Assembly (NCBI RefSeq): GCF_001644035.1
Contig: NZ_LUUG01000049.1
Coordinates: 1 to 64,000, forward strand
DNA: 64,000 nt
Source: Methylomonas methanica
Lineage (GTDB): Bacteria; Pseudomonadota; Gammaproteobacteria; Methylococcales; Methylomonadaceae
Reading direction: 5' to 3'
Of this stretch, positions 54,401 through 62,683 are shown in pieces (within the stretch, counting starts at the first letter, position 1; each line of letters opens with the position of its first letter). A program made the position numbers and the translations under genes. Under the pieces are notes generated by a model. That model made no database searches, was not told the DNA's origin, and was given only the letters and a program-made list of their open reading frames with translations.

Positions 54401-56600
54401 CCTTTGCGCCAAATACCCCAACACCTTTGGCGCTACCAGAGGCATGAACGGCATCGTCTGGTGCAATATGCACTCGCGTAGCCACCCCGCCGATATTGTC
54501 GATTACGCGCATAAAGCTATTCAATCCGGGAAGAACTGCGGCGATTTATACAACGCCGGCTTGTCCTACGGCCCGCTGATGTGGAATCTAATTGCCCAGG
54601 GTAAAAACCTGCGCTGGGTCGAGGAAGCCGCCGAGGAGTGTTTACAATTTTCCCGTAAAAACCAGCTGTCGTTTTCGATAGGTCTGGCGCAAGCAGTAAT
54701 GGCCGGCTGGGTATTGCCGATGAAGCCCGACTGCGGTCAGCTCGATATGCAAGCGACCCTGGCTGACTGGCAAGCCAATAATTATGTTGCCGCTACCGGC
54801 AGTTACTTCGCATTACTGGGTTTTGCCCAATATTACCTGGGCGACTATAGTTCGGCGGCACTATCCTTGAAAACCGTGGAAAACTATTTGCATGGTTTAA
54901 CCGACAATGTCTTGAAACGTCTTTGGTATGTATTTCGGATCTTGAACCTGCTGCGCTCGGAAACGGATGATGCGCGAATCGATTCCGAAATTCCGCCCTT
55001 GCTCGCTGAACTGGAAGTGTGGGGGCAACTCGGTCCCTTGTTAAAGCCCTACGTGATGTTTATACATGCGGAATTAGCCAATCAGCATGGCCAATATCGC
55101 GACGCGCGCAATCTGTATCTGGATGCCATCGCCCTATCGCTGGCACAGAACTATGGCGTACTGACCGGCCATCTATACGAAGCGCTGGCCGATCTGACCC
55201 TGAAACATGGCCTGGGCGATGCGGAACTGTATTACGGCGAAGCCCGCCGCCATTACCGTCTATGCCGTGCGGACGCGAAAAACAACCGGCTACAGGAGCG
55301 TCATCAATACGTCAGCCCGGAAACCGGCGCCAGAATAGCCAAACCCCACCCGGCGCCCACTACCTTACCTAGTCTGGACATCAGCTATTTGATGAAGTCG
55401 GCGCTGGCGTTATCGGCGGAAATCGATCTGACTCAACTCATGCAAAAAATCATGGCCGTGGTGTTGGAAAGCTCCGCAGCCCAACACGGTTACTTGCTGA
55501 TCAAACAAAATGACGAGCTCTTGGTCGCCGCCGAGCAGCACGTCGGTAAAAAGCGCACGATACATAAGCACTATTACGGCTTGAACAAGGTGCGCGGCAT
55601 CTGCCACGCCATCGTCAATTACGTGCAACGCACCCACGAAAAAGTCGTGCTGAGCGATGCCTGTAGTGAAGGTGATTTTCAAAATGCTCCCGAGGTTGTG
55701 GCGTTCGGCTTACGCTCGGTATTGTGTTTGCCGGTCATCAAGCAAAGTGAGTTAATCGGTCTGCTGTATCTGGAAAACCGGCTATCCGAAGGCGTATTCA
55801 CTCCGGAAAAAATCAGCATGACCGAGCTATTGACCGCGCAAGCCGCTATTTCGTTGGAAAATGCCCGCTTACTGGAACAAACCCGCCAAGCTTATAAACA
55901 ATTACAGGAAAATCAGGATCATATGCTGCAAATGGAAAAGTTGTCGGCACTCGGCACGCTGGTCGGCGGCGTGGCCCATGAGATCAACAACCCACTGATG
56001 GGCGTGATGAACTTCGTCGAATTTGTCTCGGACCGCACTGAAGACGCCAAATCCAAACAAGTGCTCGCGCAAGCCTTGCAGCAAATTCAACGTATCAAAA
56101 ACATTGTTTCGAATATGCTGGTGTTCATGCATCAAAAAAACACGCAAACCGGCAGTTGCTCGCTGGAAGAGGTTTTAGGCCAAACCTTGTTGTTACTGGA
56201 AGGCGAATTGCGCAAAACCGCTATCCAAGTTCGCACCGAGATACCGGAAAACTTGCCCAAACTCGCCTGCACCGCAGAAAGCATGCAACAGATTCTGATC
56301 AATCTCTTAATCAATGCCCGCGATGCGCTGCGCGGCATTGCGCAACCTGTCATTGAAATTAGCGTCAGCTCCGCGGAAAAAATGCTAGAGTTGATTATAA
56401 AAGACAACGGCCCCGGCATCCCCGACGAGGTGCAAGGCCGCATGTTCGACCCCTTCTTTACCACCAAACCACCCGGCCAGGGCACCGGCCTGGGTTTATC
56501 GGTCACTCGCCGTCTGATTCAGGATGCCGATGGCTCGATAGCGGTGGAAAGTCGCATTGGCGAAGGTTGCCGCATACGGTTAAAATTCCCCCACTATTAG
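51480..56600 (+). CDS. Giant Ser/Thr-kinase-like / AAA ATPase / GAF / histidine kinase protein
   Basis: A 1706-aa cytoplasmic protein. Domains: Ser/Thr-kinase-like (about 15-290), AAA-type ATPase (about 320-620; Walker A SGLSGIGKT, Walker B LVLFIDDLQWCD), a large TPR-like helical region (about 690-1250), GAF (about 1310-1460), and a histidine kinase with HisKA (GTLVGGVAHEINNPL) and ATPase motifs (NLLINARDAL, KDNGPGIP, GTGLGLSV). The kinase domain keeps Lys50 (VVK), TDF at 161-163 and TSPEQTG, but the catalytic loop reads HGGIKPHN (141-148), so the HRD-type Asp is replaced by Gly. It is thus probably a pseudokinase or altered kinase. It begins a three-gene operon with a REC-KaiB regulator and a GGDEF-EAL protein. 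Confidence 0.9.
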   Translation: MIDISTRTVPLKNAPQLDSYVLTDKLGESLQATVYKGYHKHVPEYPLVVKCLKLLSSWDDQSRHLRQKIERLKVLHDPRVCTPLALESNDGDQFIVQPWFNGQSLNAWITQQQAVNLADFFTLACSLADTLQSVHDAGITHGGIKPHNILVQSGSLNLRLTDFITPLDIRDVSHFIYDPEFVRNTLAYTSPEQTGRINYRVDFSTDLYSLGIVFYELLTGRLPFFSADPLELIHSHLAEEAVKVHDISPGIPNTLSEIIAKLILKQPEKRYQSASGLLADLLRCQKEHEITGSVSDFGIGQHDRSRRVIFISKMVGRESETELIRQEYSQVTQGQFRSVFISGLSGIGKTRLIQELQKPLVKNRGYFSSGKFDQYQKNIPYSSLIQALRNLIRTFLTESDAQVNDWSTKILEALDNAGGVIVDVVPELEFIIGPQAEAPPLPPVEARNRFNNLFGRFLACLASEENPLVLFIDDLQWCDSATFDFLQNLFTNHREHPYLFFMGAYRHNEVDQDHPLTKLIRSVQENADPLAEIHLTELSDADCHEMVAYILDSSLTATANLADFIAHLTEGNPLFVSESLAWLYNEGLLGIDAKQHWQWDMNRIRDTQMPASVVELFSAKVRKLPSRTLHILYHCACMGNRFTAEDVGLVLDKPIEQLFEDLKPVLSMGLLLENKADLQFVHDRVQEAVLQQVDAASRPGIHWRIGNRLLSVVPPGAELVSLDNLFTIAAHLNQGCPAILDEQTAYWLVNINFNAGNKALDALAGDAANEFFLKAHNYLPTDCWETAYALTFRIYQRLAKTDLMCGRYDSSEALLNRLIEHAVSDLDKAEALADQTTSLSSFGNFKQAIATANRGLAYFNKSIPDDPEQARQRMENLMQIIEQQDDVWQKILNMPFTEQRQSKIELAFYSELIPDLYMCGLVPQLYLSAAQSTLHCLEGGMDESVIYSFSIMGLNLGEQGKFAQAFRYQDLAHDLCAKYPNTFGATRGMNGIVWCNMHSRSHPADIVDYAHKAIQSGKNCGDLYNAGLSYGPLMWNLIAQGKNLRWVEEAAEECLQFSRKNQLSFSIGLAQAVMAGWVLPMKPDCGQLDMQATLADWQANNYVAATGSYFALLGFAQYYLGDYSSAALSLKTVENYLHGLTDNVLKRLWYVFRILNLLRSETDDARIDSEIPPLLAELEVWGQLGPLLKPYVMFIHAELANQHGQYRDARNLYLDAIALSLAQNYGVLTGHLYEALADLTLKHGLGDAELYYGEARRHYRLCRADAKNNRLQERHQYVSPETGARIAKPHPAPTTLPSLDISYLMKSALALSAEIDLTQLMQKIMAVVLESSAAQHGYLLIKQNDELLVAAEQHVGKKRTIHKHYYGLNKVRGICHAIVNYVQRTHEKVVLSDACSEGDFQNAPEVVAFGLRSVLCLPVIKQSELIGLLYLENRLSEGVFTPEKISMTELLTAQAAISLENARLLEQTRQAYKQLQENQDHMLQMEKLSALGTLVGGVAHEINNPLMGVMNFVEFVSDRTEDAKSKQVLAQALQQIQRIKNIVSNMLVFMHQKNTQTGSCSLEEVLGQTLLLLEGELRKTAIQVRTEIPENLPKLACTAESMQQILINLLINARDALRGIAQPVIEISVSSAEKMLELIIKDNGPGIPDEVQGRMFDPFFTTKPPGQGTGLGLSVTRRLIQDADGSIAVESRIGEGCRIRLKFPHY

Positions 56601-56629
56601 TATTTTTTTAACGGATTGAGACAGAGGCG

Positions 56630-57331
56630 ATGGTAAACAATATTCTAGTGATTGACGACGACCCTGCGGTACGCGGCGCCTTCAAGCTGATTCTGGAAGA
56701 GGAAGGCTATAAGGTTCGCGAAGCCGAGAATGGTCTGCAAGGTATCGCCATGGTTGAAGCCGATCGTCCCGATTTGATATTTCTGGATTTACGCATGCCC
56801 GGCATCGACGGCGTGGAAACCTTACGTCGCCTGAAGGCCTTGGACAACAGCCTGAATGTCTATATCGTCACGGCCTTTGCCGCCGAATTCATGGATCAAC
56901 TGAAAGACGCCCATGATGAAGGCTTGCAATTCGAACTGGCCAGCAAGCCCTTGTCGGCATCGCAAATCAGAAATATCGCGCAAGTGGTACATATCGCCAA
57001 AGTCCATGAAGAACGTCGCGCCAACCACCATAAACTGGTTTTGACCTTATATGTGGTGTCGCTAAATCCGGAAACCCGCAGGCTGGTCGAGCAAATCAGC
57101 GCGGTGCTGGCCGGCATTTACGAGCCCGGCCATTGGGTATTCGACGTGGTCGAAGTATTGGGCATGCCGGAAAAAGCTTTGGAAAAAGAAATATTTGCCA
57201 CACCGATGCTGGTGCGCGACCTGCCGGAACCGGTATTAAAGCTGCTGGGCGATCTTTCCCGGATGTCGTCGGTGATGGCGGCAATCACTACCCAAAATGT
57301 TGGTACAGGTGTGCAGACAGTGATCGTTTGA
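56630..57331 (+). CDS. Response regulator fused to a KaiB-like domain
   Basis: A 233-aa protein. The N-terminal receiver (about 1-122) has DDD acid residues (VIDDDPAV), phospho-Asp53 in IFLDLRMPGIDG and Lys106 in ASKPL. The C-terminal domain (about 134-218) has the KaiB pattern: KLVLTLYVVSLNPETRRLVE, FDVVEVLGMPEKA, ATPMLVRDLPEP (190-201) and GDLS (207-210), aligning with KaiB ATPTLxxxLPPPxxxxIGDLS. Such a thioredoxin-like KaiB fold occurs in the clock protein KaiB and the SasA sensor. There is no KaiA or KaiC in the window. It lies 29 bases after the giant kinase, its likely phosphate donor, and 20 before the GGDEF-EAL gene. Confidence 0.87.
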   Translation: MVNNILVIDDDPAVRGAFKLILEEEGYKVREAENGLQGIAMVEADRPDLIFLDLRMPGIDGVETLRRLKALDNSLNVYIVTAFAAEFMDQLKDAHDEGLQFELASKPLSASQIRNIAQVVHIAKVHEERRANHHKLVLTLYVVSLNPETRRLVEQISAVLAGIYEPGHWVFDVVEVLGMPEKALEKEIFATPMLVRDLPEPVLKLLGDLSRMSSVMAAITTQNVGTGVQTVIV

Positions 57332-57351
57332 TGCCGCGTCGTACCCCCTAA

Positions 57352-59739
57352 ATGCCACAAACACTCAAACAACTCAATCTGATCCTCGACACCATTACCG
57401 ACGGCGTGATGGTGGTCGACCCGCAAGGCAACGTTATTTATGCCAATCAGGCAGCAGAACAATTACTGGAACGCGGCAGCCTGATCGGCCATTCCTTAGC
57501 AATTCCGATTCCTGCTGACAAAATTCAATTTCAAGACATTAACCTGATTCGTCCCAGCGGCATAGCCTGGGCGGAACTGCGTTCCGCACCACTGGAATGG
57601 GAAGGCTCTGCGGCCTATGTCATTGGCTTGCGCGACATAACCGCCCGCAAGCAAGCGGAGATTGCCTTGCAGGAGAGCGAATTACTCTTCCATACCTTAT
57701 CGAGAATTGCCCCGGTTGGGATTTTTCGTACCAATGAAAAAGGTGAATGCGACTATGTCAATCACCGCTGGTGCGAGATCACCGGTTTGCATTTTATTAA
57801 CTCACATGGTGACGGCTGGATAGTCGGTTTGCTTGCCGAAGACCGAGAGTCGGTCATTGCCGAATGGCAGCGCTGCGTTTCAGCCCTACTGCCATTCAAT
57901 ATGCAGTACCGTTTTCAACATGCCGATGGCAGTGTGCACTGGGTGGTGGGCCGCGCCGAGCCGGAACTGGATGAAGCCGGCGGATTATGCGGTTACGTCG
58001 GCACCATTACCGATATTTCCGACATCAAAGCCAACGAGGAGCGCTTGGGACAAGCCGCCGCCGTGTTTGAAAGCACGCGTGAAGGCGTGATGGTTACCGA
58101 CTCCCGGCGCAGGATTACGATGGTCAACAGGGCGTTTACCGATATCACCGGCTTCACCAATCATGATGTGATCGGGAATAGTCCCGGCATCCTGAGTTCC
58201 GGCCGCCATAACGCCGATTTTTACCGGGAAATGTGGGCCAATATTGCCACGACGGATCATTGGCAAGGCGAAATTTGGAATCGCCGCAAATGCGGAGAAG
58301 TGTATCCTGAACTATTAAGCATCAGCACCGTGCGCGACGGCAATGGCGAGATCAGTCACTATGTGGGCGTGTTTGCCGACATTTCCAAGCTGAAGGCTTC
58401 GGAGATGGAACTGGAATTCCTGGCCCACCACGACCCGCTGACCAAGTTGCCGAACCGCATGCTGTTCCTGTCGCGCCTGCAACACAATATCGAGAAAGCC
58501 CGCCGCCAAGCCAACAAGATGGCGGTGTTGATGCTGGACTTGGACCGCTTCAAAGACGTCAACGACAGCTTCGGCCATTTGGCCGGCGACGATTTACTGC
58601 AAATGGTGGCCGAGCGCCTGACTACCCGGCTGCGTACCAGCGATACTATTTGCCGACTCGGCGGCGACGAGTTCGTAGTATTGTTGGAAGAAGTCAACCA
58701 ACCGGAAATGGTGGCCCATGTCGCCACGCAAATCATCAGCGCTTTGAACCAAACCTGGCAACTACCCAGTGGTCATGAGGTACGCATCGGCGTCAGTGTC
58801 GGCATTGCCATGTTTCCCGAGCATGGTGGTTCGCCGGACGAGTTGATCCAGCAAGCCGATACGGCCTTGTATCAAGCCAAAAACGAAGGCCGCAATCGTT
58901 TCAAATACTTCTCGGAAGATTTGACTCGCGCGGCGCGCGAACGCATCGACATCGAAATCCGCCTGCGGCAAGCTATCGAGCAAGGCGAATTGCGGGTGTT
59001 TTTTCAACCGCAAATATGCATCGATAATGGCGCGGTAGTGGGTGCAGAAGCCCTCGTCAGGTGGCAGACTGCCAGCGGCGAACTGATACCGCCGCTGCGC
59101 TTCATCCCGATTGCCGAGGAAACCGGTCTGATTACCAGTATCGGCAATTGGGTGTTGAGAGAAACCTGCCGCAACGGCCAGCGCTGGCGAAAAGCCGGTT
59201 TTCCGCCCTTGCGTCTGGCGGTTAACCTGTCCCCGCAACAATTTTTGCATAGCGACATCAGCGATGTGGTCGCCAAGGTTCTGGAAGAAACCGGTTTTCC
59301 AGCCGAGTATCTGGAACTCGAACTCACTGAAAGCGCCCTGATGAAGCGCGAAAAAGAAGCTATCGAAATTCTGCATAAGTTGCATGGGTTGGGTGTGCAT
59401 CTGGCCATTGACGATTTTGGCACCGGTTATTCGTCGCTGGCTTATTTGAAACTATTTCCGCTGGATGTCTTAAAAATTGATAAAAGTTTTATTGAAGACA
59501 TTCCTAAACACACGGACGATATGGAAATCACCGCCACGATTATCGCCATGGCAAAAACGTTGCGCATGCGAGTGGTTGCGGAAGGTGTGGAAACCGCTGA
59601 GCAACTGGCTTTTCTAAAGAGCAGGCAATGCGATCTTTATCAGGGTTATTTGACCAGCAAGCCGCTACCGATAGCGGAATTCGAAAAATTTCTGACCGAC
59701 TACCAGCCTAACAACAATCAAGCGCTGGTAATCAGCTGA
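57352..59739 (+). CDS. PAS-GGDEF-EAL protein (c-di-GMP turnover)
   Basis: A 795-aa cytoplasmic protein. ATG at 57352 directly follows an in-frame stop codon, so no longer product is possible. Three PAS domains (about 1-105, 110-235 and 240-350) precede GGDEF (about 360-525; RLGGDEF intact) and EAL (about 540-790; GAEALVRW intact, ELTESALM, IDDFGTGYSSLAYL, EGVETAEQL). Both enzyme motifs are complete, so it may be bifunctional, with one activity gated by the PAS sensors. It lies in an operon with the giant kinase and the REC-KaiB regulator, which suggests that output of that pathway is c-di-GMP. Confidence 0.93.
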   Translation: MPQTLKQLNLILDTITDGVMVVDPQGNVIYANQAAEQLLERGSLIGHSLAIPIPADKIQFQDINLIRPSGIAWAELRSAPLEWEGSAAYVIGLRDITARKQAEIALQESELLFHTLSRIAPVGIFRTNEKGECDYVNHRWCEITGLHFINSHGDGWIVGLLAEDRESVIAEWQRCVSALLPFNMQYRFQHADGSVHWVVGRAEPELDEAGGLCGYVGTITDISDIKANEERLGQAAAVFESTREGVMVTDSRRRITMVNRAFTDITGFTNHDVIGNSPGILSSGRHNADFYREMWANIATTDHWQGEIWNRRKCGEVYPELLSISTVRDGNGEISHYVGVFADISKLKASEMELEFLAHHDPLTKLPNRMLFLSRLQHNIEKARRQANKMAVLMLDLDRFKDVNDSFGHLAGDDLLQMVAERLTTRLRTSDTICRLGGDEFVVLLEEVNQPEMVAHVATQIISALNQTWQLPSGHEVRIGVSVGIAMFPEHGGSPDELIQQADTALYQAKNEGRNRFKYFSEDLTRAARERIDIEIRLRQAIEQGELRVFFQPQICIDNGAVVGAEALVRWQTASGELIPPLRFIPIAEETGLITSIGNWVLRETCRNGQRWRKAGFPPLRLAVNLSPQQFLHSDISDVVAKVLEETGFPAEYLELELTESALMKREKEAIEILHKLHGLGVHLAIDDFGTGYSSLAYLKLFPLDVLKIDKSFIEDIPKHTDDMEITATIIAMAKTLRMRVVAEGVETAEQLAFLKSRQCDLYQGYLTSKPLPIAEFEKFLTDYQPNNNQALVIS

Positions 59740-59819
59740 TAGTTGAGGCTTGAAACAGGCGTCTGCGACCCTAAATTGTTCGATCAATCCACTGTTTTAG
59801 CCAAATGCCGGAAAGAAGT

Positions 59820-59825
59820 TATAAT
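59820..59825 (+). promoter_or_regulatory. Probable -10 element for rpe
   Basis: A perfect TATAAT 33 bases upstream of the rpe start codon. The -35 region at the right spacing (TTAGCC or TTTAGC) is weak. Confidence 0.45.
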
Positions 59826-59858
59826 GGTGGTTTTTAACCTCACCAAAAGGATCAAAAG

Positions 59859-60530
59859 ATGGCTGACAATCTGATTGCACCTTCCATACTCTCCGCAGAC
59901 TTCGCACGCTTGGGCGAAGAAGTTGTTAATGTCTTGAATGCGGGCGCAGACATTGTGCATTTTGATGTTATGGACAACCATTTTGTGCCCAATCTGACTA
60001 TCGGTCCGCTGGTTTGCGAAGCGCTGCGTAAGCATGGCGTAACCGCCCCAATCGACGTCCATTTAATGGTGGAACCGGTAGACCGCATCATTCCCGATTT
60101 CGCTAAAGCCGGTGCCAGCTACATTACCTTCCACCCCGAAGCCTCCAGACACATTGATCGTTCACTGCAAATGATCAGAGACCTGGGTTGCAAATCCGGT
60201 CTGGTATTCAACCCAGGCACCCCGTTACATTATCTGGAACACGTGCTGGACAAAGTCGATATGATTTTGCTGATGTCGGTTAACCCCGGATTTGGTGGCC
60301 AATCTTTCATTCCATCCGCGTTGGATAAATTGCGCCAAGCCAGAAAAATTATCGACGACAGCGGTTTTGATATCCGCCTGGAAATCGACGGCGGCGTGAA
60401 CGTGGGCAATATTCGTGAAATTAAGGAAGCCGGCGCGGACACCTTCGTTGCGGGCTCGGCTATTTTCGGTAAACCTGATTACAAAAAAGTCATCGACGAA
60501 ATGCGCGCGGAATTGGCCAACGCCAAATAA
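59859..60530 (+). CDS. rpe: Ribulose-phosphate 3-epimerase
   Basis: A 223-aa TIM-barrel enzyme interconverting ribulose 5-phosphate and xylulose 5-phosphate. Conserved elements: [30 protein letters not shown] (metal His and Asp), [26 protein letters not shown] and [12 protein letters not shown] (catalytic Asp). In a ribulose-monophosphate methylotroph it helps regenerate the formaldehyde acceptor. RBS AAAAGGATCAAAAG precedes the ATG. It is monocistronic here. Confidence 0.97.
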   Translation: MADNLIAPSILSADFARLGEEVVNVLNAGADIVHFDVMDNHFVPNLTIGPLVCEALRKHGVTAPIDVHLMVEPVDRIIPDFAKAGASYITFHPEASRHIDRSLQMIRDLGCKSGLVFNPGTPLHYLEHVLDKVDMILLMSVNPGFGGQSFIPSALDKLRQARKIIDDSGFDIRLEIDGGVNVGNIREIKEAGADTFVAGSAIFGKPDYKKVIDEMRAELANAK

Positions 60531-60545
60531 GTCTGAATTAGAGTC

Positions 60546-60574
60546 GGCCGCTACGGGGTATTCCCGGCGCGGCC
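60546..60574. terminator. Hairpin between convergent rpe and autotransporter genes
   Basis: GGCCGC (60546-60551) pairs with GCGGCC (60569-60574), and inner GGG pairs with CCC. It lies in the 73-base gap of two convergent genes. The T-tract is poor, so it is a probable bidirectional terminator stem. Confidence 0.5.
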
Positions 60575-60603
60575 CCTTCCCCAAAGTATTCGCTACAAAT
60601 CCC

Positions 60604-62439
60604 TTAAAACGGAATTCGGGCCCCCAGCTCGATAGTATGATCGGTAATATACGCCTGCCCCAAGCGGTATTCGTACCGTAAAAAACCCGCCCGACCTTCC
60701 GGCAAACTCAACGCCAACGACGTACCGATATTGAAATAGTCGCGATCCGGCGTATCGGTTTTTACGGCGAATGTGCCGGCGCCGGCAGCCGCCTGGCTAA
60801 AGCGCGCCTGGATCAAACGGCTTTCGTCCAAATATTGATGCACCCATTCGAAGCGCACGCCGGGCGACAACACACCCCAAGAGGTGCTGATCGCGTTGCT
60901 GGCTTGGCCGCCGATAGTCGATGTCGCCGAATCGATAGACTGGCCGGCAAACTCCATCGCCAAGCCGCCACCGCCGCTTTCCTGATAGCTATCGACTTTG
61001 GTTTTGCTGTAATCCAGTCTTACATAGGGATTAATCACAAAACTTTGTAACGCAAAATCTTTACCAAACCCTAAACTAAAGCCGTACTGGTCGCCATTGA
61101 CGGCACTAGTGGCCGTATTGTCGAATCCGGTGTATTGGATGCGCCGATTGATGTCAAACGAATGCAGCGCGTAGCTCATTATCCAGTCTATATAAAATGA
61201 CTGCGGCAAGAAATAACTGCCGTAAGACGAAAACTCGAATGCATCGGCCGACATGCTGCCGCTATTTAAATTGTAATTGGTGTCGGTAGAGCCGTAGCCG
61301 AATGCCGCGCCCAGCACTAGTTCATCCATAATGCTGTAATCCATGCCAAACGTCACCGCTTTCCTGTCGGCTTTAAAACCTCGTTCGCTGCTGGTATTGG
61401 CTTTTTCGCCGACATTGAATTGACCTTTCAGAAAGAAGCCCAAAGGGCTATCGCGGAACAGTTGGTCGTTTGGATCATCGCCAGCGGCACCGCCCCGCGC
61501 CGGACCCAATGCCGTCATCAAAGCCTTGCCTACCGGTATCGTTTCACCGTTGATATTGATGGTGGAATAACCCAGTAACGAGGAGCTTTGCTGCTGGGAA
61601 TTACGCAGATTCACGATGCGGCCATGCACCACGGACAATTGTTTGTAACCGAAATCCACGGCTGCCGCGCCTTGCGCGGCAACGGCATCGGGAATGATCG
61701 CATTCAGGTCGGCGTTGTTGATTTCATTGCAGCGGTTCAATAAATCGCCGCTCGCGCCGGAGCAAGCGCTGGTTAAACCTTCGTAAATTGATTGCTGATT
61801 GGGGGTAAAGGTCGGATCGGCGCTTAGATTCGGCGTTGACGTTGTCGGCGTCGTTGGCGTTGTGGGAGTGGCAGTGGGAGCAACGTCATTGTCCACGATA
61901 TTGGCAACTGCTGACACGCCAGCCGACGCAGAATCAAAGCTACAGTTCTCATTTAAATTTTGGATGGCTAAATTTACCGTCTCAGCACTTTCCACCACTG
62001 CATCATCAATGATATTGATCGATACCGGCGCACTAGCCGAATGAGCGCTCCCAAAGACACTAGGAGCGTTGAACGAAAAGGTACCAGCCGAAATATTATA
62101 ATCACTGCCAGCAGTTGCGCTTCCTCCAACAGCCACCACATCGCCACTTATCGTGCATCCACCATAATCGCCCGAGCTGTTAGCCAAATTAACATTAACC
62201 TGGACAATGCCATCCGCTTCGTTGAAATTATAGGTCCTCGATGAAAAGTCTAGAGTCCAAGCCTGTACTGAGAACGGCGCAAAAGACAAGGCCGCAGCCG
62301 CAGCCAACAGAATCTCCTTGGAACTGAACGCAAGAGGTCGAATTGCATGGATTAAGCGCTGGTAAGAACGCATTGGCGGCAATGCTACTAATCCGCATAA
62401 ACCTGGCAAGTTTTCTGGATGTAATATAGGTAAGATCAT
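60604..62439 (-). CDS. Autotransporter with Calx-beta-like passenger
   Basis: A 611-aa secreted outer-membrane protein. A signal peptide covers roughly 24-60 (ILLAAAAALSFAPFSVQA); the extended start at 62439 or an internal ATG at 62373 are both possible, neither with a good ribosome site. The passenger (about 62-190) looks like one Calx-beta repeat (YNFNEADGIVQVNVNLAN, SVFGSAHSASAPVSINIIDD, ESAETVNLAI). A Thr/Pro-rich linker with TPTTPTT follows, then a helical stretch and an autotransporter beta-barrel (about 340-611; KADRKAVTFGMDYSIMDELVLGAAFGYG split by spacing) ending in Phe (ELGARIPF). May act in adhesion. Convergent with rpe and divergent from the glycosyltransferase. Confidence 0.83.
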   Translation of the reverse strand: MILPILHPENLPGLCGLVALPPMRSYQRLIHAIRPLAFSSKEILLAAAAALSFAPFSVQAWTLDFSSRTYNFNEADGIVQVNVNLANSSGDYGGCTISGDVVAVGGSATAGSDYNISAGTFSFNAPSVFGSAHSASAPVSINIIDDAVVESAETVNLAIQNLNENCSFDSASAGVSAVANIVDNDVAPTATPTTPTTPTTSTPNLSADPTFTPNQQSIYEGLTSACSGASGDLLNRCNEINNADLNAIIPDAVAAQGAAAVDFGYKQLSVVHGRIVNLRNSQQQSSSLLGYSTININGETIPVGKALMTALGPARGGAAGDDPNDQLFRDSPLGFFLKGQFNVGEKANTSSERGFKADRKAVTFGMDYSIMDELVLGAAFGYGSTDTNYNLNSGSMSADAFEFSSYGSYFLPQSFYIDWIMSYALHSFDINRRIQYTGFDNTATSAVNGDQYGFSLGFGKDFALQSFVINPYVRLDYSKTKVDSYQESGGGGLAMEFAGQSIDSATSTIGGQASNAISTSWGVLSPGVRFEWVHQYLDESRLIQARFSQAAAGAGTFAVKTDTPDRDYFNIGTSLALSLPEGRAGFLRYEYRLGQAYITDHTIELGARIPF

Positions 62440-62683
62440 GAGAAATTAGCAGGGTTGATAGAACAAATTAAATAATAAAAACCATAGGTTGCCGATTATG
62501 GCACCGAATACCCTCGGTGAGTTACAAACTCTAATAAATAGCCTGATCCCATATCGTTTACTAAAATTTATCCACCGTGGATAAATCGCAACCAATAATC
62601 CTAAAGAACATTATTTTATCTAAAAGCGCCTTAAGCAATGTGTCAAGCACAACAACTCATCATTCGATCTCATTCTCGTAACC

